From contig NMRA01000115.1 of assembly GCA_002633005.1 (NCBI GenBank), forward strand, positions 180,309 to 244,308: DNA of 64,000 nucleotides, read 5' to 3'. Source of the stretch: Phoronis australis (Eukaryota; Phoronida; Phoronidae). Both the position numbers and the translations under genes were made by a program. The notes under the pieces were generated by a model. That model was given only the letters and a program-made list of their open reading frames with translations, ran no database searches and was not told the DNA's origin. Of the stretch, positions 34,001 to 43,423 are shown in pieces (the first letter of the stretch is position 1; each line of letters opens with the position of its first letter).

Positions 34001-36266
34001 AGATCATTATCATTTTAAACAGTCGATGAGTAGATAATGATCGCTTTCAGTTCTTTTCACTCATATAGAGATATGAACCAAATCTAGGTACGTGCCAACT
34101 ACAATTTAAAATTACCGTGACTCTGAAGACACTTTGCCATAAAATTAAAACAAATCCAGGAATTCTGCTACAGATTTCACATAGAAATTTCTCTGTCGGG
34201 ATTTCACGTGCGCAGTAAGTTTCATCACCACTTATGGCCGCTAAAATCTGAGTGATTAGCTAGCTAGCTGTTTATGACCAAGCATCAAAACAGATCAACT
34301 AATCGATGCAACTAAAAACTGGTGAAATGAGGGAAACAGCGGTTTTTCAATTTACAAAAATTCTGTATTTGCAGTCCTCACAAAAACAAATATCAAATTA
34401 TAGCACGTTCGACTGTGCGTATTTTTAATACGGACAACCAAATGTAACCTATCTTGTGCGTTATGGACGTTTAAAGAAATACAATATAATGAACGCCATT
34501 TACTTTGCCTCACTCTCTCACCGGCCTACAGTAGGCTCTAGACTAGGATGTCGAAAAGAAAGATGTAATCAAAAGTGGAAGTGAATTTGATCACAAAAAC
34601 TCGTAATTCTAATGGACGTGCCTAGTTGTACGTATGAGCAACACAAGGAGAAGCTGATCAAGAAAGATAGTCTTTAAGTTTAAATTGTATCTTTGGCGAG
34701 GTGAACATGTAGTGTTTACTTCGCACTTAGCAGGTCCAGTTTGGCGCTCGCACTTTGAAATATATTTTGCCTTCCTCTGCATGATGAGCAGTGTGATATC
34801 AGTCCCTCTTTGGTTAGATGTTATATACAAGCGTCCTTCTTTGATTTAGTTGTCATTACATGCATGCAATTTGCTGAAAGAAATTTCACTTCAGACAAAG
34901 TTACAGCTACAGCAACAAGAACTAAAGGGGGAACATCGATAGATTTAACGGGCTGGCAAACAACAGATTCCGTTACAAGAACGAAGCCCTCTGCATTGCC
35001 GTCGACTGATTGTACCGCAACCATCAGTGCTCAACGTCAGACGACAAATCCTGCTGCAGAAACCAGACAAGAGGTGCCTACAACGACAACACGACTGTCG
35101 ATGACAACCAGTTCCGATCTACTGACCAAACCAACAGCTGCCAAGTCAAGTTTGACATCGGAAAACCTTATTACCACCCAACGGGCCCCTCCTACCACAC
35201 CAACGCGCACTACGCCTAGCACCAGAAACGCCAGAACAACCGACACTAGAGAAGCACTAGCGTGCCGGCCTTGTTCTTGCACGTGTCTAACAACTTACGA
35301 GAGCACAATGAAATCTACTTCTGGATGGAAATCTAGCATCACAGCGATGCGAACAAGGACTACGAGTTCAACAGAGTCTCTTTTCACGTGAGTAAGAAAG
35401 GTTAGGTTAACGAAGGTCTTCGTCGTGTATTGTTCAGACTGTGGTAATGTGATGATGATGGATGTAGCTGTCTCTTGGGAGTTTAACAAATATGATACGA
35501 ATCCCGAAATTTTGCAGGATTTCGTTTCTCCCATGCCATGCTGCTTTTTTGTCTGGGAATAGAAATTTTGTTGTATGCTATCATCTTGTGGACTGCTTAA
35601 AACATGAGCTAAAATGATCTTCTTTACTCAGTTTAATGATTTTAGTAATGGCACGACATGCTCCAGTGTTTATTTACAACCAATGCAGCTCAAACAGAAT
35701 AAAACTGTTTTATAGGTTTCAGCAACGTCGAAATGTACCATCAAGATCTTCGACTGAAACACCCCTGTCGGTGGAGAACTACCAACGCATCTTAAATGAC
35801 ATTGGACAAATTATGCTGATCGCACTCTTCGTAGTGGTAGCTGTATTACTGATCACGTCGTTTATCGTCATTTATTGGATGAAGAGGTGCGTGTAGTTTG
35901 GAACCATACTAACACATATTTACGAACCAGAAATTAACCGGCAAAATAACTACCATTTTCTTGAGGTGGCCAGTCATGTTTGCAGTAAACAGAATTTGCG
36001 TTCGTGACAGGAAGGCAGTATTCCCTCCAGTCAGTGATGTCGTTCAGATGCATTGTAAGTCTATGAATCGCAAAGCACTTTCATAAGATGTGTGCAGGAC
36101 ACAAGCAAAATTAAGATTTTAATTACAAAAATCTCGAATGTAGTTTTAGGAAGAGACCTGGTGAATAAAGTGATAGGCTAAGCTAAAATCGTCGACTTTC
36201 CTTTGCAGGAAACAACGAATTCATCCCAATAATAATATCGAAGACGGGGCTGAACTAGATGTGTGA
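22829..36266 (+). CDS. Type I membrane receptor: two vWA domains, two C-type lectin domains, Thr/Ser-rich stalk, TM helix
   Basis: Coding exons: 22829-22892 (signal peptide), 25352-25939 (vWA1), 26795-26944 (Thr/Ser-rich linker, less certain), 27940-28521 (vWA2), 28818-28868, 29144-29344, 29827-29916, 31247-31330 (lectin domain 1), 31485-31772, 32272-32418 (lectin domain 2), 34895-35387 (stalk), 35716-35886 (TM), then either 36209-36266 or 36011-36054. The frame closes at 988 codons plus stop with tail 36209-36266. Introns up to the stalk are phase 1; later ones are phase 2. vWA and C-type lectin families are adhesion and sugar-binding modules, so the product is probably a cell-surface recognition or adhesion protein, inferred from architecture. 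A possible weak TATA (TTTATAATT near 22761) lies upstream. The family is clear for each domain; I know of no named protein with exactly this layout. Confidence 0.82.
23303..23453. mobile_element. Short non-autonomous hAT-like element with 8-bp target duplication
   Basis: Starts CAGTGGCGGACTTAG and ends GGATCCGCCC, imperfect inverted termini, flanked on both sides by ATAGATTG (23295-23302 and 23454-23461). An 8-bp duplication is typical of the hAT superfamily. Contains a 3-N gap at 23421-23423 in a C-run. Lies in intron 1 of the receptor gene. Confidence 0.75.
23468..23713 (+). mobile_element. Non-LTR retrotransposon remnant (C-terminal end of ORF2)
   Basis: The plus-strand translation starts IRHVIQILTGHCSLARH and continues to CPGCGTDVESPKHL, the RNase H end and CCHC-like zinc motif found at the C-terminus of LINE ORF2 proteins. 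A one-base shift near 23606 then restores an open frame with LRSNLLDGTV...RFLKETGRLENFL. Stops and the shift make it a dead 3' fragment. It abuts the hAT-like insertion. Confidence 0.6.
25044..25091. repeat. (GT)n microsatellite
   Basis: About 24 uninterrupted GT units in intron 1 of the receptor gene. Confidence 0.95.
25352..25939 (+). CDS. vWA domain 1 exon
   Basis: One 588-nt exon, phase 1-1, residues 22-217, encodes a whole von Willebrand factor A domain. The metal-ion-dependent adhesion site is intact: DSSFS at about residues 41-45, Thr in GFTNTHEA and Asp in LITDGISS. Flanking cysteines (CALNC at the start, KTCRG at the end) could close the domain. The acceptor at 25349-25351 was chosen over an upstream CTAG at 25338 because only the former continues the signal-peptide frame. 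Confidence 0.85.
26795..26944 (+). CDS. Candidate Thr/Ser-rich linker exon between the vWA domains
   Basis: A 150-nt open stretch, phase 1-1, with an acceptor at 26793-26794 and a donor (TCAG|gtacag). Encodes 50 residues rich in Thr, Ser, Lys and Arg, similar in composition to the stalk exon at 34895-35387. The acceptor lacks a strong pyrimidine tract and the region has no domain, so this is the weakest exon in the model. If it is skipped the frame is unaffected. Confidence 0.5.
27245..27438. mobile_element. Candidate short inverted-repeat element
   Basis: Begins GGGGGGCTCGAA and ends CCGAGCCCTCCCCCC, giving 9-10 bp complementary ends about 190 bp apart in the intron before vWA2. No target duplication recognised. 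Confidence 0.35.
27940..28521 (+). CDS. vWA domain 2 exon
   Basis: 582 nt, phase 1-1, residues 268-461. Second complete vWA domain with an intact metal site: DASSS, STNTGKA and MTDGISNN. It aligns along its length with vWA1, sharing the GDRP motif, the TDGIS segment and the KTCRG end, so the two arose by exon duplication. The acceptor is strong (tttttttcag). Confidence 0.88.
29144..31330 (+). CDS. C-type lectin domain 1 (three exons)
   Basis: Exons 29144-29344, 29827-29916 and 31247-31330, all phase 1-1, residues 479-603. N-terminal motif with W-x-EA-x3-C and GSHLA, then LWIGG and WSDG, then PGEPN, then YQWND and a final YLC. EPN and WND are the calcium and sugar-binding signatures of mannose-type lectins. 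The two inner cysteines that normally form the second disulfide are absent (SEDAI and WNDGGS instead of Cys). The acceptor at 29143 was chosen because the stronger one at 29109 puts a stop in frame after phase-1 exon 28818-28868. Confidence 0.78.
30166..30420. repeat. Hairpin repeats and two ~75-bp tandem copies
   Basis: 30172-30222 holds two near-palindromes built on AGCAATGTTGCA. From about 30283 to 30416 two diverged copies share GGCGCACCAT, a TATAGC core and CCCACTT, then AGTGCTGCG or AGAGCTGCG. A related AGCAATATTG palindrome lies at 40453-40500. All sit inside the intron between lectin exons 29827-29916 and 31247-31330. Confidence 0.5.
31485..32418 (+). CDS. C-type lectin domain 2 (two exons)
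   Basis: Exons 31485-31772 and 32272-32418, phase 1-1, residues 604-748. Contains WSDAREKC, FLARIENPAEE, YWIDGFW, WTWADG, then NC-x-V, WNNLAC and GFVCQY, so all the domain's usual cysteines are present. The EPN/QPD position reads NTEPSG and WND is WNN, so canonical calcium-dependent sugar binding is doubtful. Several N-x-S/T sequons are visible near the start. Confidence 0.8.
33190..33898. mobile_element. 709-bp inverted-repeat element with TTACGA-type subterminal repeats
   Basis: The left end GAAAGTGTCTCCCG and right end CGCGGGACACTTTC are complementary with one indel, and the similarity extends inward through ATTAC words for about 35 bp. Motifs such as TTACGA, TACGCTCGT and TTACGAGCG recur near both ends. 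No transposase frame. Lies in the 2.5-kb intron before the receptor's stalk exon. Confidence 0.55.
34895..35387 (+). CDS. Thr/Ser/Pro-rich stalk exon
   Basis: 493 nt, enters in phase 1 and leaves in phase 2. About 164 residues dominated by Thr, Ser, Pro, Ala and Arg, with many TTT, TTP and SST clusters, fitting an O-glycosylated mucin-like stalk. A short cysteine cluster (CRPCSCTC) sits about two-thirds of the way along and may dimerise the protein. The acceptor follows the weak tract at 34884-34894; an upstream acceptor would put extra residues in the same frame, so the exact 5' edge is uncertain. Confidence 0.72.
35716..36266 (+). CDS. Transmembrane exon and alternative cytoplasmic tails
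   Basis: Exon 35716-35886 encodes a polar juxtamembrane segment and a 23-residue hydrophobic helix (about residues 945-967) followed by Trp-Met-Lys, a type I stop-transfer. It ends in phase 2. Joining to 36209-36266 gives a tail starting RKQRIHP and ending AELDV. Including exon 36011-36054 gives RKAVFPPVSDVVQMH, and the first codon of 36209-36266 is then a stop. Both joins use good splice sites (gacag|G and tttgcag|G). Confidence 0.75.
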
Positions 36267-36321
36267 CAAACATTGGCGATACGTCGTTTCGACCATAGGA
36301 ACAGAAATGGTTCCTGACCTT

Positions 36322-37392
36322 TCAGTTCCACAGGTCTTAGTGTGTTGATCATAAATCAAGTAAATACTTTTCATGGAGCCGTGTTTTTTATTTTAATTCG
36401 GTCATTTTGTAGCGCTTGAAGCACATGCACACATACAGTACCAATCTCAGCAACATCACCTTGCAAATGTCTGACGCAACATGCACGTCATTCACAACTA
36501 CACAAATGTAGCTAGTGGAAACGGCGGCTAAGTGGAGCTGCCATGGTGGCAATGCACTCTGTTTCAATTTGAGTTCTAAAAGCTATGGAAGATCCAGTGA
36601 GTGGAAACGCTGCCGCCACGGAGGTACAAGACACCCAGAAGACCACTCAACAGCAAACGTACAGTGCTGGCGTAAACCAACAGCAAAATCAACATCAGCA
36701 GCCGTATGGGACAACTGTAACACCGCAAATCTATTCATCGGCTCGGATTTACGATTTAGTTCCTACGAGGACGATATGCACGTTTTGTGGCGCGGATGTC
36801 GTCACATGCATTCGCTACGTCAGTGGTACAGCTACGTGGCTCGCATGTTTCGGGTTGTCNTCAGTTCCACAGGTCTTACTGTGTTGATCATAAATCAAGT
36901 AAATATTTTCATGGAGCCGTGTTTTTTATTTTAATTCGGTCACTTTGTAGCGCTTGAAGCACATGCACACATACCAATCTCAGCAACATCACCTTACAAA
37001 TGTCTGACGCAACATGCACGTCATTCACAACTACATAAACGTAGCTAGTGGAAACGGCGGCTAAGTGGAGCTGCCATGGTGGCAATGCACTCTGTTTCAA
37101 TTTGAGTTCTAAAAGCTATGGAAGATCCAGTGAGTGGAAACGCTGCCGCCACGGAGGTACAAGACACCCAGAAGACCACTCAACAGCAAACGTACAGTGC
37201 TGGCGTAAACCAACAGCAAAATCAACATCAGCAGCCGTATGGGACAACTGTAACACCGCAAATCTATTCATCGGCTCGGATTTACGATTTAGTTCCTACG
37301 AGGACGATATGCACGTTTTGTGGCGCGGATGTCGTCACATGCATTCGCTACGTCAGTGGTACAGCTACGTGGCTCGCATGTTTCGGGTTGTC
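36322..37392. repeat. Direct duplication across a one-N gap (probable assembly seam)
   Basis: 36322-36859 and 36861-37392 are near-identical copies separated by a single N at 36860. They differ by a few substitutions and a six-base difference near the ACACATAC stretch, the level expected between alleles. Both carry the leader and first two-thirds of the same LITAF-domain gene. Most easily explained as two contig or haplotype ends placed side by side; a very recent real tandem duplication is possible. Confidence 0.8.
36585..36859 (+). pseudogene. Truncated LITAF-domain copy at the assembly seam
   Basis: Same reading frame and nearly identical sequence to the gene at 37118-37513, starting at the equivalent ATG. 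It breaks off at the N in 36860 after the tryptophan-containing membrane segment, so the C-terminal CPNC knuckle is missing. Probably not a separate gene but the end of one contig. Confidence 0.7.
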
Positions 37393-37513
37393 CATGGTCG
37401 GTTGCATACTGGGATGTCAATTCATACCGTTTGCTGTAGAATCTTGTAAAGACGTTGAACATTCTTGCCCAAATTGCCAACGTGTGATTGCACGTAGGGA
37501 ACGACTGAGGTGA
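37118..37513 (+). CDS. LITAF-domain protein, intronless (copy 1)
   Basis: 131 residues. LITAF-domain proteins are small zinc-binding proteins held on the cytosolic face of late endosomes and lysosomes, with roles in protein sorting and degradation. Seen here: a Gln/Thr-rich, low-complexity N-terminus (residues 1-60), CxxC at 65-68 (CTFC), a hydrophobic stretch with TWLACFG and GCILGCQFIPF, then KDVEHSCPNC with CxxC at 117-120. Length and knuckle spacing fit the family; no PPxY or P-S/T-AP motif is visible in the N-terminus. The usual Cys after FIPF is Ala. AATAAA lies 34 nt past the stop. First of three intact tandem paralogues; which vertebrate member it corresponds to cannot be said. Confidence 0.9.
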   Translation: MEDPVSGNAAATEVQDTQKTTQQQTYSAGVNQQQNQHQQPYGTTVTPQIYSSARIYDLVPTRTICTFCGADVVTCIRYVSGTATWLACFGLSMVGCILGCQFIPFAVESCKDVEHSCPNCQRVIARRERLR

Positions 37514-37547
37514 CGAAATAACCAGAAACGAGTGTAGAAAAATAACA

Positions 37548-37553
37548 AATAAA
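37548..37553 (+). terminator. Polyadenylation signal of LITAF-domain copy 1
   Basis: AATAAA, 34 nt past the TGA that ends the open reading frame, in an A-rich 3' sequence. Confidence 0.6.
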
Positions 37554-37599
37554 CAAAAGTGTACATGTCGGCCAAGATAGTTCCCCGGAAATACCCAGT

Positions 37600-39852
37600 A
37601 ACTCGTGGCACTTGGTTAATTTCACCTTGATGAACAAACCTAACTCTACAGAGTTGAAGATACTACAATACTTCTCATTTACGAATTGTCGTTCCCATAA
37701 CTTCTGCTTTAATTCCGCTATGGGGTGTAAACGCCAGTATATGTTAGACTAAACAACCACTCCATTCCGCGGCTTACAGTTTGCATTGAGATGTTGCATA
37801 TTGTAATGTTCTCACTTTACTGTGGATACCTCGAGGCCTGTTTCACACAAGGTCGTACAGCACGTTTAAGTTCGGTCTTAGCGTTTCGTAATTTCTGTCT
37901 TGGTTTGTATACAGTACATACATGTAGTAAGTTAACGTGGCTTTTGGAGACGGTCGTTAAGTCGGAGCATACTCAACGTTTCCTCTCCTCTAAAAACACA
38001 GCGTCGCATTTGCAATAACGTGCCCACCACCGTCTTAGCAAGGACCGGGCTTTCACGTATAAAATTCAGTGAAACAGGACCATGCCGTAGTAACGAATTG
38101 CACACAGCATAGTGGAAATGTAAGCCCTACTGTGGGAGAAAAAACAAAAACAGAGCTGACCAAAATGTTCTAGACGGAGCATTTCCTGCTATAATAGAGT
38201 CAGAAATTAAAACACGGCATTCAGACTTGCTGAAGGCTATCGTCATTATGGACAAGAATTGGAGATCTGTTTTGAACCGTTCGACCTGATGCCCTGCCTC
38301 TGCTATAGTTAGCAACATACGTGAGACGTTGGTCAGTATGCCGGTGACAAAACATAATTTTGTGCGGAACACGCATATTCGCCCTCTTAATAATAAACTG
38401 ATACACATGCATCTACACCAGGCTATACCCTCAAGACCCCATGTTCCCCAGACTTGATGTTCCGTGTACCGGTTAAATCAATTTCTTCGAGACAACTTGC
38501 TGCGCATTAGGTGAATGAGCCAACATGTTCCAAAACGATGGTTTTAGAAAAGAATTGCACCAGTCGGAATGTTTGTGCTTGTACTAGATATCAGTTCTGG
38601 TGCTGGTGAGTGCGTGGCGATACTTAAGTAACATCACTCACGGCATTTTGTTTCGCTTTTCACACATTTCCCGTTGGGCTTTTACATACACGAGATTGGA
38701 ATTGCCACCACCGTGACGTTTTGCTTCCAAATCGCAAATAAATATCATTGATGAATGCCCGCCATACACCAACGTCTTTCTTTTAATGACACAAACAAAT
38801 TATGGTCAAAAACACGTTTATTGACACATGTAAAACTTTTGTTACTGGATTTAAGATGACGAACACAAAACGTTTGATCCCCGGTGTGAAGTAGACTTGG
38901 AATGTCACCCAAATTACAATGCATGGAAACTGGGTAACACCCATCTAGGCGTCGGAAAAGGGAACATTGGGTTCGTTCATCAGGAAAGGTTTTGGGATGG
39001 GAGAATAAAACTACGCGGGTATATTGAACACGGAAGTCTTACTATATTCCCCTAAACGAAGCAAAACGGGCCTCGTTTAATTGAAAAAGGAGCAAATTGA
39101 AGATTTCAGAATGACGAAAGCGGTGAAGTTTTGTCCAGGTTGCCACCATATAACTAACATTTTGGCACACCTGTGCGTCCCGAGGCTCATAAAGTGCCAA
39201 TTCAAATCTGCTGTATAGGTGGTGCCTTTGCAAAAGGAACCAAATTAAAATGTAAGAAAAAAGCTATAGCTGTAAGACGGCGCCTTAAGCATAGTTTCAT
39301 CCTTCCTCGTCATTCCAGCGTTTTTAGTTCGCTACTTTAGAAAAATACATTCTTGAGAACCCACCGGCAGCAAGTTTGAAAAGCAAATTTGACGACCTTT
39401 GAGAAATATTGGATTTAGCAAGTCAGATTCTCCCAATCACTTAAATGGCAAACGCACCTGAACTGGTTCGATTACTCCAAAGTTCAAGACAGCAAACAAA
39501 AATTGACTCAGTATTTGCCATATTACAACTTTTTCTTGGATTTAGACAGGTTAAAACATACATAAATTTACGTTAAAATTCATAATGTTTTTCGTTAGCA
39601 AAAAGTAGATCAGACCTATGTGAAAGACTAAAGAGCCGCAAGTCTTTTCATCAATACATTCCTGCGTCCCCACAACAAATGGGACGTACACAAACTTCGC
39701 AAACGAGTTGCAAATAGTGCTATTTAAAACCTGCAAACTTGTGATTTCAAAATAAAAAATGGACACGTCACCAACAGTGATGCAAACTGACAGACAAACA
39801 CACAAGTAGATTCAAGGAGTAATGATCTTAACGCTTGGTGGACGATAACAGC
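37600..39852. other. Between LITAF copies 1 and 2, no gene recognised
   Basis: No supported open frame. The segment around 37980-38050 (CAGCGTCGCATTTGCAATAAC) is a diverged copy of 27829-27850 in the receptor gene, so a dispersed repeat lies here. Confidence 0.4.
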
Positions 39853-40209
39853 ATGGATAACCAACCACCCGAGGACATACACTCAACAACCATACAACAT
39901 AGCTTTACCAATCCACAAGCACCACAATGCCACGGTCAACCGCAGCCTTTCGGGCTTTCTACGCTGCCGGTTGTTTTTGACATAGTGCCTACAAAAGTAA
40001 AGTGCATGTACTGTCAGTCAGATATTATAACAGAAATTCGTCACACGGTTGGTACAGGCACGTGGCTGGCATGCTGTGTACTCTCGACGACACTCTGTTT
40101 CGCTCTAGGATGTCAGTTCATTCCATTCTGCATTAAATCTTGCAAAGACGTCGAGCATTCTTGCCCCAACTGCAAACGAGTCGTTGGTGTGAGGGAGCGG
40201 TTGCAGTGA
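39853..40209 (+). CDS. LITAF-domain protein, intronless (copy 2)
   Basis: 118 residues from the first in-frame ATG. Polar, Pro/Gln/His-containing N-terminus, then CxxC at 51-54 (CMYC), hydrophobic TWLACC...LGCQFIPFC, and CKDVEHSCPNC with CxxC at 104-107. The C-terminal block is nearly identical to copy 1, while the N-terminus is unrelated, the normal pattern in this family. An ATTAAA variant signal lies about 45 nt past the stop. Expected role: zinc-stabilised monotopic membrane protein of endosomes, from the family. Confidence 0.9.
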   Translation: MDNQPPEDIHSTTIQHSFTNPQAPQCHGQPQPFGLSTLPVVFDIVPTKVKCMYCQSDIITEIRHTVGTGTWLACCVLSTTLCFALGCQFIPFCIKSCKDVEHSCPNCKRVVGVRERLQ

Positions 40210-41337
40210 TGAAACGAAGGTTCGACTTCATCGTGACAAACAAAGCCAGGCAACAAAATTAAAGAAGCATATGTTATGACGTGTGTCAATTTCTCTTTCC
40301 TGGAATTAGCTTAAAGTGTCCTGTAGAACGGAGACACAAGAAGTAGTGAATGAATATCCATGTTTGTAAATTACTCCAGGTGTTTTGACTAAACTTATAC
40401 ACGAAATAATAGACCAATCGCGAAGGCAATACCAGGTCACAGGAACAGAGGAGAGCAATATTGTCCGTGAGTAAAGCAAATGTTGACCGAAGGCAACATT
40501 GCTATCCCAACGCCGATATTGCCAGGTTTGTCATCTGTGAAGCTTTAATAAAATGTGATATTCCATGGGTGGCCCGTCAACACTACCTCATAACGGAAGT
40601 TATTGTACAGTGCTGTAGCCAGTCAGACTGGACAGAGGTACCAGTGATTGTAGAATTCATTAGTAATTGTCATAAAAACCTCAACTCATCTATACGTACA
40701 AGTAAGCGTAGGCACTGATACGTACATGTATGTCACAAGCTACCTTCATCTAACATACATGTATTTAAATATTTACACATATTTACATGAACACATACGA
40801 GGACGCAAAAATAACGTAAGAAGACCCGGCACAGTCACTCTCAATAGACTAAGAGTTTCAACCACTGTTTCAAGAACTGTAAAAGTGCCATCCCGGTTCA
40901 TCTGCAAAGTGTCATATCACCGCCAAGTTGTCGGTATCACAAATTTGAGACGTAACGTGTTAAGCGTGACAGAGGACTTGACTTGTAACAAACGATCTGA
41001 TTCGTCCGTTACAGCTACATGCATGTTGAGATTCTACTGTGGCTAAAAATTGTCTGGGAGGTGCTTGGCCAATTTCATTTTATTTTAATAAATATTCCAC
41101 GACATGTCAAGGGCCAGTCGGCTCCCTCCTCCCGCTAGATCTCCGCATCTTGCAGATCACGTAAAACTCGAACACGAGAACGCAGCACTTTGTTGGTTCT
41201 TAAGTTTTCTCACGGAGAACATTCCAATAGCCCAAAACAGGATGCTACTTAAAGCAGATATTCACGTTTTTTTGGGGGGAAACCAACTTTTGATTCAGAC
41301 GATCCCTATCAGACGTATACATGTAAATCTCAATGAT
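40210..41337. other. 3' region of LITAF copy 2, no gene recognised
   Basis: Holds an ATTAAA signal near 40258, a palindromic AGCAATATTG repeat at 40453-40500 and scattered TACATGTA words. Open frames at 40461-41364 show no motif. Confidence 0.4.
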
Positions 41338-41847
41338 CAGTGGCGGATCTACGGGGGGTTCTAACCCCCCTCGGGCCAGGACCCAAAAATTAAAACAAAA
41401 AACAAAAGCGTATCCAGCAAAACAAAAACGGCACCGCCAGCGTGTGTAAACCCCAAGTAAACCAACTTGGAAAAAATTGAGGGGGGGGGGTTCACTCTGA
41501 AAATATAGTTTTTTGCATTGTGAATTGCTGAGTCTTTGTGGCTCATCGGCAAAACGCGTGGGGATTAATTGTGCGCGTGCTTCCGTCGACACTTCTGAAG
41601 TAGCCAAGCATTTTAGATGGATTCATCGCTGAAAGAACAGTTCTATAGCTGATTTCTTTTGGTAACTAGCTTCTTTACTCTAAGATATATTTTGATTTGA
41701 TTAGGGGAAATACTGCGGTGCCGCAACCCTGATATTCAGGCGAATTGACGTGCAACGTTTTTACCTCATCTGTCATGCCGTGTAGTTCTATTACAGTCCA
41801 CACGTTTGTAACTGATGTATAGTAAAGTTGTCTTGCGCAATATCATA

Positions 41848-41891
41848 CAGTGTACATGTACATGTAATATTGTGTACATGTACATGTAATA
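41848..41891. repeat. Tandem TACATGTA-rich repeat
   Basis: Two copies of GTGTACATGTACATGTAATATT in direct succession (written here by unit: GTGTACATG, TACATG, TAATATT). Confidence 0.8.
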
Positions 41892-42710
41892 TTTTTGAAA
41901 AAAATTCTTTTTCCGAAGAATTGCTATTGTGGCGGGCGCCGTGGTCTGGTCGCGAGTCCGTTTGAAGACACACTCTGTAACAAGTTATGTCTATACAAGG
42001 AATGACCAAGGGGGCACTCACATTGAGAAAGTGACCGCATTCGCGAAAAGTGTTCAGTACCAGAAATGGCGGGGAGGCTGTTCTTTCACAACGAAGTCTT
42101 GCGGGACTCGTGCGATGTTCAATAGGCCTCCTAAGGAGCCCTAGTTCCGACCTCAACACCTACCGTCTGTCTACCTGCAATAAGCACACTGCCGTCTTCT
42201 ATACTGGGAATTTTCGCACAAAGGCTCTCCCGATGAAACGCTCATGCCCATGGGCATTTATTTGATATTAGCACTTCAAGCGTTTCAAGCGTTCAGACAT
42301 TGGGACGTTTATTTCGAAAATTGCAAGAGATGCAAATAGGTCCTGGGATGCTTCGTCAAAGTTTGAAGTAGTCCATGATGAACGGATCAAATTTACTTGC
42401 GCATGTAAGTCTTAAATGGACTTGGCAACCTCAAGGGCCTTAGTGTCAACTGAGCTGCGAAACGAGATGCTGACATTGTAGAGGCTTACAAGCTCATTGA
42501 CACACCAGTTGACGAAGTGCAAGCGTTGGGAACAAACATCGAAGGTTTCTGGGTAGAATGGTTCCAAGACGAGCAAATCATTGGATCCGATATACAAATT
42601 CCTCGGCAGTCTAGACAACAGAAGGATAGGACTAACGTATGAGTAACCACTGGGGATTAAAATTTTAGAGAGAAGTTTTCAATTCAAATTTTTTTGCATA
42701 GTACACGTTA

Positions 42711-43010
42711 CATCTCGCGACGGACCAGGCCAGCTTGACTTGTGTAAATTTTGAGTTTCAGTGTACTTCTGGTCTCTCGGCGAACTAGTCTTGTGATTTT
42801 TTTTTACCAAAGTGTGCTTTGTAAAACTATTTATCTCAGCCAGTACTGTTTGTTCCCGCGACAGATTGACTATTTTTATAGGGATGATAAGCACAGGTGT
42901 ACTCTTGGTCTCGTGACGGACCAGGTCAGCTTTTTGTGTACTCTCAGTGTACATCTGGTCCCTCTGCAAACTCGTCCAGAGTATCTTTTCACCACTGTGC
43001 ACAGGATGTT
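42711..43010. repeat. Two diverged ~190-bp tandem units
   Basis: Units starting at about 42715 and 42908 both contain CTCG-GACGGACCAGG, CAGCTT, TCAGTGTAC and TCTGGTC in the same order. They lie inside the 41338-43423 interval. No coding signal. Confidence 0.5.
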
Positions 43011-43423
43011 TTGGTTTCGTGAAACTTATTTCAGATGATTTGTTTCCTGATAGATTTGACGTTTTTCAATTGTTGTCAACGTGATTCAGCTTAATAAAGT
43101 GATACCTAATTATTTATTGTCGCTTTTAATAATAGACTATGAGTTGAGAGCACCATCGTTCTCCAGTTTTTCTCGTAACGAGACAGAACACATGTTTATT
43201 TCCGGACTAACAGTACAGGTCTTCGTTCTTAAACAACTTGAGGCTGCTGTTACGCGATCATCTGATATTCAAGTTTTTACGCCCCGTCGGTGCTCCTTAA
43301 TTATGCTCTTGAANNNNNNNNNNNNNNNNNNNNNNNNCCCCCCCGCTCGGCGCCACGCGCCTAGGATTCGACCTTGGCGGGAATCTTAAACCCCCCCTTG
43401 CTGAAAACGTAAATCCGCCACTG

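Larger units (their letters stand above)
41338..43423. mobile_element. Possible 2.1-kb hAT-like element, or two facing fragments
   Basis: The left end CAGTGGCGGATCTAC and right end GTAAATCCGCCACTG (43409-43423) are inverted copies of the same terminus seen at 23303 and 56528. Flanks CTCAATGA and CTCAACGT agree at 6 of 8 bases. A 24-N gap lies at 43314-43337 just inside the right end, so the two ends may belong to different copies. No transposase seen; G- and C-runs follow each terminus. Confidence 0.4.

Noticed and set aside
36515-37449. Long ORFs starting METAAKWSCHGG in the LITAF region
   Set aside because: They are an alternative frame over the real LITAF coding sequence and its leader; no zinc knuckles in that frame.
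41245-41607. 120-codon minus ORF near the hAT-like terminus
   Set aside because: Spans the element end and a G-run; no transposase motif.
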